From Pratylenchus scribneri (taxonomy: Eukaryota > Nematoda > Chromadorea > Rhabditida > Pratylenchidae), in the NCBI GenBank assembly GCA_030063045.1, contig JAQSEB010000002.1:3782001-3846000 (forward strand): 64,000 nt of DNA, in the 5' to 3' direction. The translations under genes were made by a program, and so were the position numbers. This document shows, piece after piece, positions 25,801-36,688 of this stretch (positions are counted from its first letter, which is position 1; each line of letters begins with the position of its first letter). The notes below the pieces were generated by a model that saw only the letters and a program-made list of their open reading frames with translations, ran no database searches and was not told the origin of the DNA.

Positions 25801-27094
25801 TTTCCAAGTACCGTATTCATTGGCAGAGCGCAGCTTGAGTCCTTCTCCTATTCGCCTCCATTCCCTCAATGGCCATTTGCCCCCGCCCATGCCAAACCCA
25901 TTCTCCTCTTCTCTTTCCCCATGCCTCCTTCTTCCCATCATCCATCACGCCCCCCCCCCCCTCCCATTCCATCCAAAGCCATCCTCCTTCCCAAATTTCC
26001 CATTCTTCTCATCATTTTGCCATCCCATCCGATTTTGGCCAAATCCGTTTTTTTCTGCCCCTTTTGGGATCTTCCTCTCTTCTTAATTTTCCGTTTATCC
26101 CAATCCGGCTTTGCCTCATCCGCATTTTTGGCCCCTTTTGACCATTCCCGCCAATCAAAAGCCTCCCTAAAAAATGTCCTTCCCAAAAAGAAGTTCTTTT
26201 TCAAAGGGAACAGCAGCCATCTTTTTTCCCTCCTTCCACTGCTCTACGGACAAGGGCATTTGTCCAGCACCATCAGCGCCGGTAGCAGTGCCAGGAGGCG
26301 ATGCGAATGTGAATGAATGACCCATTACTCCGAGCGGTTCTTGGCCATAGCTGAAGGCGGAAAGGGTTCGGAGTCCACATCGGCGTCATAAATCCTTGCT
26401 CCTGAGCCTCTGGGCCTCCGGGGTGGTTTCCCGTTTCCTTCCCCTTCTCCGAATGGCCATCATCCCCTCCTTTGCTTCCTTCCAAACTTTGCCCTCCGTT
26501 CCCGTTTTGATCTTCCCCCCATTTCCTTCATTTCCTTTGTCCAAGTCCAGCAAGCAGAGGGCGTGCCCTGCAAAGCACAGCTGCCCGGAGGGAACGGGGA
26601 ATGGGGCCAAAGGGAGAAAATGGGGCCTGATCCAGCAGCAACAGCCCCCAAAGGCCACATTGAATGAATGAACCCAAAACTGGGCAAAGAAAATGTGGGG
26701 AGGGTGCTGTGCTGGAGTGCTGGCCTGTGCCCGGCAGTGCTTGGCCGAACGCCACCCGCCCCCCCCCCCCCCACCCCAAATTGTGTGAATGGCCATCCGC
26801 ATGATGGAAGGTGGAAACTGCTAAAATGTATTGGGGGGTAGGGAAGATCGCTTGATCACACATCGGCCTCCCAGCCGCCGTCATCTGCCACCCAACCCCT
26901 AAAACCCCGTGCCCGCCGGCACCGCTCTTTCAAAAAAAAAAACAACAAATTCCGAGGGGGCATTCGGTCTTTGTCCCGCCAAAAATGTTCCCATCATAAA
27001 ATTGCCTCTGGCCAAATTTTTGTTAATTTTAGGCCAATACATTTTGAGCCAAATTTTAATTTTCCCTCAAATTAAGAATAAAAATTTTATCAAA
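19835..27094. other. 7.3-kb gene-free interval: repeats, C tract, pyrimidine-rich blocks
   Basis: Between the BCL9-like and zinc-finger genes. It holds a run of 19 C at 20440-20458, family B repeats (20520-20640, 21700-22020, 24090-24410) and the 24-bp array at 22866-23265. Long stretches have plus-strand C+T excess (about 22060-22270, 24800-25400, 25740-26680). Short C tracts lie at 25950-25961 and 26759-26772. Open frames here (for example 24807-25457 and 25759-26316) reflect the pyrimidine bias and show no domain. Regulatory DNA and 5' non-coding exons of the zinc-finger gene may lie at the right end. Confidence 0.5.
22866..23265 (+). repeat. 24-bp unit array no. 3
   Basis: About 16 units in the GGCGGAATTATT orientation. 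This array has many 15-bp short units (GGCGGAATTAAAACA) in regular alternation with full units between 22960 and 23190, giving a local 39-bp period. It lies in the intergenic region upstream of the zinc-finger gene. Confidence 0.9.
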
Positions 27095-30000
27095 ATGACT
27101 GATCAAAAGAAGACGGATAATTTTGATTGTTCTCCTTCGAATTCCCCGGCCAATTTTTGTGTTTATTTGTGCACATTTTGCCCGGGCATTTCATTCGCTT
27201 CCATGGAATTGTTGGATGGACACATTCAAGCGGAACATAATGGCCAAAATGGATTGAAAAATGAGGTAAAATGGCAAACTGAATATTTCCCCTCTATCCA
27301 AAATGAATGGGTGGGGCACCAAGATTGGAGGAAGGGGCACCTTTTTGTTTGACCAAATTTTTAGATTGGGTCAAAATCAAAAACTGGGAGGAAACAAACA
27401 TAGTAGAAAGGGGAGACCCAATTTCTTGTGATCACTTATAATAACTCTTCAAGAATTGGTCTAATTTTGATAATTTTATATCAAATTAAAGAACAGATTC
27501 TTGGCTATCCAATGATATTAATTATTATTATCATTTTAAAGAAAGGAGCAAAATTATTTACTGGAAAATTTGTAAAATTCTTTAATTTAATTCCTTCTAG
27601 AAAGGGCAAAATTATAACAAAATTAAGATTTAATGTAGTTATGTTTGAAAAAAAAAACACTTAAAATTTCCTTTTTATGATTTGCGAAATTTTCTGTGGT
27701 TTTTCTCCATCAAAAAATAATTATCATATTTATTACAAAATAGCTAATAGTCTGCTCTTTAATTTAATAACAAAAACATTCAAATTAGTTTCCTTGATAA
27801 GTTAATATAAATGGCGAAATTGACCATAAGTTGGGTCGTTTCTTCCTATTATAATTTGGCCAAATTTTTAGACTAGGGTAAAACTGGGAGGGAGGAAATA
27901 AACATAGTAGCAAAGAAATAGAAAACAAATGAGGAAAGAAAGAAGGGAAATGCGCACATTAGCTAGCCTTTCCATTCTTATTCCATTCAAAAGAACATAA
28001 AATTTGCATATTCCAATGCATTTTCACCAATTTTCTCCATTTTTAGTGCCAGCTGAATAGCAATATGTCATCCATTGATTCAAAGGCAACCATCATGGTG
28101 GATGAAGAAGACCCATCAACGGTCCTTCCAATCGGCTGTTCCATTCCATCGCTTCCATCGCCGGGCAGTTTGCATAATTCAACCTCCTCTCCAAGCATTT
28201 GCTCATCCGGGTCACCAAAAACAACAACAAAATCATCATTTGCCGAATTGACATGTAAAAAATGCCCTGGAGGACGGACATTCCCATGCCTTGAACAATT
28301 GAATTTGCATTTGGCCAACACCCATCGGGATAGGTGAGGGGGCAAGGGGGAAACTTGGGCATTTCAACACTTGGCCATTCTTTTGGCCATAACTTTAGAA
28401 GGAATTTGCCAATTTGGGAAGGCGATATGCCATTGGAAAGCCAAAAGAGTCCTCTACAAAATGGCTTCAAAACATTTATGAAATTCATCTTTTTAAAATA
28501 GTTAAATTCCTTTGAGTGCAATAAATCCGAATTTTTTGATGGGTGAGGAAAAGCCGTTTATTGTACAAAATATTTAAACATTTAAAAAAATAGAAAGGCC
28601 AATTTTTAGAGGACATTTAGGGCTTTAAAATGGCATATCGTCTTCCTGAATTGGTTGCTTCCTTTTCGAGTTAAGGCCAAAAGAATGACCATGGATAATT
28701 GAAGTGTTCTGCTTAAGGAGGAAAGGAATATTCTCTCAATTAAATTTGATTTCGTCTTTAGGCCTCAATATTGTTGTGTCCAATGTGGAGCATCGTTCAG
28801 CATCAAACGGGAATTGGCCACACACAATCGAATCCATTCCGGCGAACAACCGCATCAATGTGGTTCGTTTTTGGGTTCTCTCAATGTTTTGGGTCCCTAA
28901 TCCATTTTTGGTTCCAGATAAATGCGGAAAGGAATTTGGCACCCGTCAACTGTTGAAAAAGCACAATATGTGGCACACCGGCGATCGTTCCCATGTTTGC
29001 CCGCATTGTGGGAAGGCATTCTTCCAGAAAGGCCATTTGACGCAGCATTTGCAAATTCACAAAGGTGGCCGACCGCATAAATGCCATTTATGCATGAAAA
29101 CGTTCATTTTCAAATTTGGTCCATCAATTTTGTAGAAATTAAGGCCAATTTCCGATTTAGATTTGAATCGACATTTGAAAATTCATTCGGATCGAAGTTT
29201 TGTGTGCAAAAAATGCTCAAAGTGTTTCCAATTGGAGTGCGAGTTGGAGGAACATTTGGCAAAATGTAGAGGCGGAGAAGGGATCGAAAATGCCGGAGAG
29301 AGGAGAAGGGGCAGTAAAAGGTGGGAACTGGGAATTATAAATTATATTTAGATGGGGGAAATAAATATTTAAAAATAAGTTTTTAATGGAAATGCTTTTA
29401 TTATTGGAAGAATCAATTAAATAGTAAATTTTGTACTAATAGTTTAGAATCAATCAATCTTTTTTAAAATGTTCAACCGATAAACAAATTAAATGGTGTC
29501 CGTTTCGGAGACCATTTAAATATTTCGAAAACTATTAGAGGAATTCCAAACTTATTATAGGCCTCAAAAAATTCGACAGAAATGTGACTTGAAAGTCTCA
29601 AATAATAAAATCTCTACACAATCTCGAATCTCGAATAATCCTAACGGAATTTTAATAAACCTCTGACCATTTAAAAGCCTCGAAACCAAAATTTCAAGAG
29701 AAGTAACTGATATCTAGATCAAAAATTCCAGAAAAATCTCCACCTAAGAATCGAGACTCGAGAGTCTCGAATGAAATTTCAACTCGAGAGTCTCAACTCT
29801 CGAATAATCCTAATGAAAATTTGCGTAAAATACATTCTCATTCATTTAGTTCGACAAAAAGCAAAAAGTCACCAGTGCCATTCTCGCCACCCTCAACATC
29901 CTCGCCATCAAGAACAATCGAGAATGGCCATGAGAATGGACAAGAGGGAGATGGCCATATGATGGAGACCGAAAATATTGAGGTTAATCGCGACAAGATT

Positions 30001-31670
30001 ATTTGCCATTTTTAATTAAATCATTAAATTCAGTCATCCAATGTCGATGATGCTCCCAAATTGGAGGCCGCCTTTCCTACCGTACCATACATTCATGCCA
30101 ATGGCAATCATCATTCCCCCGTATCCAATCATCAAAATGAGGCGATTAGCCGATTGGCTGCCAGCCTTTTGAATGCCCAACAACAAAATGCCATTAATGG
30201 ATTTTTGGGTGGCACTGAACAACAATTTCCATGTCTTCTATGTTCCCAAAAATTTAACAATCAAGTGAGGGGAAATTTTTGGATTATTCTAATAAAATAT
30301 AATTTTAAGACTGCATATTTGTTGCATTGGAGCAATGTGCATATGATGAAAAGGGAAGGAATGGGAGCAATGAAAGAGGTTGGTTAGGAAGCCACTTGGT
30401 GCAAATGATTATAATTCATTAAAATCTGAACCGATTTTAACAATTTTGGTATCAAATTAAGGAAAAAACTTAGGGCTATCCAATTTTATAAAATTTATTT
30501 AAATTTGTCTAGCAATAGAAGAGTTGTGGTCAAAATAAACCATAAACTTTTTCATTAGACAATTTGTTATGAGCCAAATTATGTCAAGTGATTTTAATTA
30601 ATTATAGTTTTAACCAACTTGAATATTTTTTATATTAAAATAAGAGAAGTCTTAGAGCTATCCAATGTTTTAAATTTTATTTAAATTGCTCAAGAAATAC
30701 AGGAGTTATAGCCCAAAAACTTTAAAAATGATATTCACCATCAATTAGCGAAATATTTAATGTAACTTTGAGCAGAACCTCAATTAATTCCAAGCCAATT
30801 TAAATAAATTTTATATTATTTAATAGCCAGAAGTCTGGCTCTTTAATTTATCAAAATTTTCTTAATCTGTTAAATCATTAAAGAATTAAAATAATCGTTT
30901 GAAAAAAGTGGACTCGCAACAAGACAAACGAAATCTTTAATGAATTTTTGGGCACAACTTCATCCATTTTGATTCAATCTTAATAAAATTAATATCAATG
31001 GATAGCCAAAAGTCTGTTCTTTAATTTAATAACAAAATTATTAAAATCAGTTCAGTCCTTAATAAGTTATAGTCATACGAGCCACCTCTCCATCCCCTCA
31101 TTTCCAATTCATTTAAAATTCTAGTCACAAATGATGATGGACGAAGGGCGACAACAACCACCGCCAACAACTTTGCTGATGCAAAAGCAACAAACCATGG
31201 GCATCGATGCCTTCAGGTGTCATTAAATATTTCATTTTTTATCCTATATCCCCAAATTAACAGTCCTCAAAAAGTGTCGCCTTCCTCATCCTCCACAATT
31301 GCCACCGCCGATTCCATGGCCCAATCTCAATTTGAACAACATTTTTCACCATCCACAATGGCCACATTGCCACGGCCTATCCTCTTCGCATCAAATGGCC
31401 ACAATCCGCAATGCCAAAATTGTCCAATTGAGAGGCAACGTTTGGCGGAGAAGGAAAGGGAATTGGAGGAAATGCGCACGGAATTGGACAAAATTCGAAG
31501 TGAGAATTTTTGGGCTTAAATTGTATTATTAATTCTTTTCGATAGTTTTGTTCCTGCGATTTGGTGCCCTATTGAGTGGAACAATGACCGGTGGAAATGG
31601 CAATGGCAATGCCGGTGCATTCCCATTCCAACAATTCCTTCTTGGCCAACAATTTCCGCCTCAAAATTGA
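27095..31670 (+). CDS. C2H2 zinc-finger transcription factor (about eight fingers)
   Basis: Eleven plus-strand exons (27095-27265, 28047-28333, 28762-28862, 28918-29118, 29161-29320, 29850-29982, 30034-30264, 30310-30378, 31125-31216, 31264-31499, 31546-31670) give 601 aa. Two divergent fingers come first (CTFCPG...H....H; CKKCPGG...H). A tandem block of five follows with classical linkers: CVQCGASFSIKRELATH, CDKCGKEFGTRQLLKKH, CPHCGKAFFQKGHLTQH, CHLCMKTFIFKF..NRH and CKKCSKCFQ..CELEEH. A lone finger comes later (CLLCSQKF...H). Several introns fall inside fingers. Near the C-terminus is a charged coiled-coil segment (ERQRLAEKERELEEM). It is probably a nuclear DNA-binding regulator, but which nematode C2H2 family it belongs to is not resolved. 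Introns carry family A and B repeats. Confidence 0.88.
28370..28690. repeat. Family B palindromic repeat in zinc-finger gene intron 2
   Basis: Left end CTTTTGGCCATAACTTTAGA with GGCGATATGCCATTGGAAAG; right end TTTTTAGAGGACATTTAGGG with AAATGGCATATCGTC and AGTTAAGGCCAAAAG. The arms are clear reverse complements over more than 80 bp each. Confidence 0.65.
30400..31085. repeat. Family A palindromic repeats in zinc-finger gene intron 8
   Basis: Two or more overlapping copies with the cores GGCTATCCAATTTT, AGCCAGAAGTCTGGCTCT and GATAGCCAAAAGTCTG, in both orientations. They fill most of the 746-bp intron. Confidence 0.55.
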
Positions 31671-34600
31671 ATGTATAATTTTCCTCCCCTTCTAAATAAG
31701 CAATTTTACATGCCAAATTGTCGGATTGAATGGGATTGAATGAATGTCCCACTTTTGGCCCCAAAATTCTAAAGAATTTCCCATTTTCCAAAATTCCAAT
31801 GAATTTTCCTAATTTTGTGGCCCATCCAAATTTGCAAAAATGAACGGTAAAGAGTGGGGAAAATTTACTGCTTTTTATTTGGGTGATTTGTTGCTGGCCA
31901 TATGCATAGGAAGGAAATGGGGGGGGGGGGGGATGAACGGGAGCACCACCAACAGCCAACAAACAAAAGTAGCAAAGTAAAAGTAGCCAATATAAGATGC
32001 GCAAACAATCCACCCTTCCCCTTTCACTTCCTCATTCCCCTCTGGGCCCTCTCCCCCTTCTCAATTTTGGGTGAATGAAGGGGGAAAAGTGTGCGCGAGT
32101 CAACCACCCCAAAATTTTTGACTACCCCTATGGCCCCCTGTGCTGACCCATGCAAAGGTAGAGGGGATTGGGGGAAATAATAATGAAGATTGAGGTCAGC
32201 AAAAAGGGAGAGGGCCACTTCTATATTTGTCAGTTGGATCGGCAAGAGTTCAACTTAATTTTTTTATTTGAATAAGGGTACAAAATATAGAGATAGGAGA
32301 GGTGGGGCTGGGAGGACTTGATCGGGTCAAGATGTGCCCCCTTCTTTAAGTTGGGAATTTGGATTAATTTTAGTTGGCAAAAAATGGAATGAATGGGTTC
32401 ATTCTTCATTCATGATTTTGAGGGGGGGGGGGGGGGGGGGGATTCACAATTAATTCTCTCAGGGAACCAGTCACGATATGGGAAAATAAAATGAGGAAAA
32501 TGATGAATGGAAATGGCCAAAATGAATTTGAGAAAACCCAAGGAAGACAAGGATATAATGTTTGTTTTTATTAGGAAAGGAAATGGAGAATGCCACTGCC
32601 AACACAGCGGGATTTCCGGATGGGAGGATAGGTGTAAAAATGAATGGTGTGAACAAGTTTTAGTCATATTTTGGTGGCATTGGCACACTTCCGGGCACAA
32701 TGGAGATTGGAGGGGGATACTATAATGAAGAGAGGGGAAAATATTGTGTTGGTTTGAGGTTATGCAATCTAAAAAATGGGTAACAAACAAAACTCGTTTA
32801 GCCATTTATTATAAATAATGGACAATAGGTTTGTATAGGGGGCCAGAAAATCAGCAGAAAAAAATGCAATTTGGTAAATGGCAACTTAAGACGGAAATAG
32901 GGGATTGGGAGAGACCTAAAAATATATAGGTAAAAATATTATTCAATTCAATTCGATATCCGACAATTTTTGCATGCACTTTAATCTACCATATTTATAT
33001 TAATTAATCTATTTTTAATTCGGCATTCACCGCATTTTGAGAGTGGCCTTTTATACCCAAAATTTGCTCAATTTTTTCAATTTATATTTAATCCACTGAC
33101 GTAAATCTGCCTCTTCATCCAATTTTTCGGATATTCATTGTTCATTCCCCTCATTTCATTTTGTGGATATTCTCCTCCAAAATTAATTAATTTTTGTGCA
33201 ATTTTTTCTTCAAAAATTCACTTTATAGCCCATTTAAAAAGACATCATTCCTCCTTTTGTCCATTTTCCCCTGTGGAATATCCAACCAAAACCATAATAA
33301 ATCCTAATTTTTCTTCTAAATTAACCACCTCCCAACATTCAGCCATTATCACTTTTGAATCACACCGCATTATACAATTATTTTTCTTAATTTCAATGAT
33401 TTTCATATTTTCGGCATGCTCTGGTCCATCACATCAATGAAAACAGCTTTATTCCGCATTTATAAATATATTTTTTAATTGAATTTAATTAATTCGATTG
33501 TAAATTTCCCTAATAAATTCAATTTGCCATCATTCAAAAATTGTCCAAATTTTTCGACCACTTAAAATGAATTAATTTTGTGCCAATATTTTCACATTTA
33601 TCCAATTCACAAATTTAACAAGCAAATAAATAAATAATTTTCAAATATATTGGAGAATATTTTAATTGGAATTAAAATATGAAATAGTAAAATGAAAATT
33701 AATAGGAAAAATTTTCGCGTTGAAAATTAAATTTTTGGGGCCACATAACTTGGCCATCAAAGATTAAAGTGTTGGCTTGGGACTACTATGTTTACATTTA
33801 CAGTTAGGTTTAGATTATGACTAATTCAGAGCAATGGACAAAGAATGCTAATTTGGCCACCTTATATTATGGCCTCAAAAGAGAGATTATTTTCGACATG
33901 GGGTTTTTTTCCTTAAATCCATTTAAATAATAAATTTGAATGCAGAACAAAAATAAATAATTTTCATTTAACCAGGGGGAAATTTTGATGAGAATGAAAG
34001 GAAGAGACCGCCATGAAGACCAATGGAATAATGACAGGTCAGGCAATACAATATTTAATAAATTTCTGAATGCTTTTTGCCATGAAAATTCTTTGAAATT
34101 GAATATTGAAGCCGAAACTCCCTCCAATAATGCCCGTCCATTTTTTTGATGAGTTCAAGTGAGAATTTGTTTGGATGGACTTTTTGTGGGTTGGAGACTT
34201 TTTTTGTGGAGGATTGATTACACAGGAAAATGATGCGCTCAATTCGAGAATTCATCCAAATTCATTCACCAATCACAGTCAAGAGAATGGAGGAGAGGGC
34301 GGCCAATTCAATGATGAGTGGAGGAAAGCTCCAAAGGAAGGGGGACAGGGGTATCGCGTTACCATATCCATCACCAATGGCGGAAAAAAAATGCCGTCAA
34401 AGGGATGATGCCGCCACAGGGCTAAAACAAAGGTCAACAACGGTGGTCATTGATGAAGAGAGAGGCAGAAAAAATATATTCCGATTACGGTTGATCCTGC
34501 TCGGACTTCCACAAAACAATTTTACAAGGCCAAAAATTTTGTGAAAATTTGTGAAAAAAATGAAATTCAAAAAGGAGTAAAATTATGGAAATCTATGAGA

Positions 34601-35051
34601 ATGTTAATAAAATATTCTAAAACAATGTCCCAAGTCCAAAAAACTTAATTATACACAAAAATTTAATTCAAAAAGATTATGAAATTTGAAATATTTTCAG
34701 AAATCACACAAAATGTTAATAATTGAGAGAATATTTTTGGGAATATGGTCAATTTGTTTCCCAAAATTTAGCTCTTTTCCGCGTTAAATTTATTTTAATT
34801 TTGCATTATGGTATATTTTTTACAATGTCAAAATATTTCCTAAATTTGAGAGTCCATGGGTGACTGCAAAAGTTGGAAAATCTTGCCGATAATAAAAAAT
34901 AAATTGGAACCAAATAAAAATGCAAAAACGGAGAGAGAGCCATTTTATTATATTGTTAATGGCCTCTAAATGGGATTATTTGGATATTGGCACTTTTGGA
35001 CACCTGTGCCTGTGCCTTCCATTCCATTCCAAATAAGTCCGAAATATAAGA
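31671..35051. other. 3.4-kb spacer between zinc-finger and bHLH genes
   Basis: No supported gene. It holds a run of 14 G at 31919-31932 and of 20 G at 32422-32441, followed by AT-rich DNA (32900-34900). A minus-strand frame at 31516-32013 looks secreted-protein-like at its start but begins with GTG and overlaps the zinc-finger 3' exon; it was not accepted. A 104-codon plus-strand frame at 34230-34544 has no recognisable domain. Confidence 0.5.
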
Positions 35052-35705
35052 ATGAAAACAACCAATGAACAACGAAAATTGCGAAGGGCCCAGTTGAAGA
35101 ATGTGCGCGAACGAGAGCGAGTTGTGCATGTGAATAAGGTAATAATATTATGGATGTAGATGTTGCAGCCAATTTTGATTTTGGCATGTTCTAGTTATCT
35201 TACAGCCTTAATAATCCATTCTTTAGGGTCGGTTTCGTTTATAGGTTTTCAATTTCAAATAGATTTAATTGGTTTGAACTTAAATTAAGAGCATCTGAAA
35301 TTCTCACTTTTTAAACCGGTTTATCATTTATAAAATTAGCAAGAATTGTCCAAAATTATCATTTGCTCAACTCAACTAAATCAACCATGCTCAAATGAAT
35401 GAGCCATAAATTATTACTCTAGGATGTCTATGAGATGAGATAAGGTCACATAAAACTATCTATCCACTATATTTTTTTTGGTTAGTGGAAATCAAAATCG
35501 GATGAAATTCAAAATCGGCCACAACAATCATACAAATTTCGGGGAACATTTACCCCATACACAGGCATTCACGCTACTCAAAGGATGTTTGCCTTCGATG
35601 AAAGGAAGAAAAAGGCGAGTATCAAAATTGAAATTGCTTCGAGCCGCTGTTGAATACATTCGAATTCTGGAGCAAAAAATTGCTGGCAATTCTACTTTAT
35701 TCTAA
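35052..35705 (+). CDS. Very short bHLH transcription factor (achaete-scute-like)
   Basis: Two plus-strand exons (35052-35138 and 35565-35705) encode about 75 aa that are almost only a bHLH domain. The basic region and helix 1 are LRRAQLKNVRERERVVHVNK, where the RERERV core carries the E that contacts the E-box. Helix 1 ends in AFTLLKGCLP, a short loop follows (SMKGRKRR), and helix 2 is VSKLKLLRAAVEYIRILEQ. The intron splits helix 1 after NK, as in several bHLH genes. The class A, ASCL-like helix 2 (SKLKLLRAAVEYI) suggests a proneural-type factor that would heterodimerise with an E protein. Upstream exons cannot be excluded, because AG lies just before the ATG. The 426-bp intron carries a fragment resembling family D. 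Confidence 0.8.
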
Positions 35706-36688
35706 AATATATTAAAGCAAATTTTTTGTAAAATTTGATTCAAATTTTTGATAAAAAGATAAATGAGATAAATGAGAGAGAAAATAAAACAATAAGAAAA
35801 AATGTATTTACTAATTTATCATTATTTTTCGGCTTTTTGCAAAAATTCTGTACTGAAAATAATTAAATTAAATGCTTTCAAATCTGAATGTGAAAAATTT
35901 AATTGGTTTAATTGTAATTACAAAATTATTATAACCAAAAAAGCGGTAAAACATGACACAAAGTTTGGCCATTTTTATCTTTTTGATCATTGCTGGATAG
36001 ATAGGCGAGGAAATTGACGAGAGAGTATGAAAAACACAATAATATCTTCCCCATTTCCATCCTCTGCCTGCTTCCCATTCAATATTTTCACTGTTAAAAT
36101 GGGGGGTCAACGTAGCTGAATGGCGGTCAGCGAGGGAGGGGTTAGAGAAAAGAGAAAATGGAAGAGAGACAATGCAGAATCATGGGTTCATTCCATTCCA
36201 TTCCTTTGTTCAATTTGGTCCCCCTGCCTGCTTCTCACAAATAATTTTTCAGTTGAAAAGAGGTCCTCTATATAATCGACCTGTGATTTCGAGACACTGT
36301 GGGGTTCAGAGGGAATTGGCGCCCAAAGGCGGATGTCAAGGTGCATTCCTTCTGACTGCTAGGGAAAAATTGCGGAGAAAATGCAGAAAATTACGGAGAA
36401 AATGCAGAAAATGTTGAATTTGTCCACCGCCGATAAACAAGAGCTTTTGACCCATAGAATGCAACGATTGATGGCGCAAGCCCAATGCAGATTGCAATGT
36501 CTCCTTGATCAGATGAAGCCGGCTGAACCCCCAAATTTTTTTTTAAAATTATTTTTCATACAATTATTTCTTTGTTATTTATCAAAATGTGGAAAAATTA
36601 ATGGAATGTAAAAAAAAATGAATTTATACAAATGGCACAACACCGGTGAATATTGGGAATAAATCATTCATTAATATCTTTAAATAAA
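35706..36688. other. Spacer between convergent bHLH and phosphatase genes
   Basis: About 1 kb between the 3' ends of two convergent genes. Most is AT-rich. A short block at 36370-36530 (plus) has protein-like composition, listed separately with low confidence. Confidence 0.4.
36381..36611 (+). CDS. Possible small hypothetical coding segment
   Basis: A plus-strand frame starting MQKITEKMQKMLNLSTADKQ continues with Gln- and Leu-rich helical sequence (RMQRLMAQAQCRLQCLLDQ) before running into poly-T-encoded residues. The composition from 36381 to 36525 looks coding and could be the terminal exon of an unmodelled gene. There is no recognised domain, and the start and splice context are uncertain. 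A repeated CGGAGAAAATGCAGAAAAT precedes it. Confidence 0.22.
   Translation: MQKITEKMQKMLNLSTADKQELLTHRMQRLMAQAQCRLQCLLDQMKPAEPPNFFLKLFFIQLFLCYLSKCGKINGM

Noticed and set aside
31516..32013. Minus-strand frame with a signal-peptide-like start and Pro/Tyr/Gln segment
   Set aside because: Begins with GTG, overlaps the terminal exon of the zinc-finger gene, and its proline run comes from a homopolymer G tract on the plus strand.
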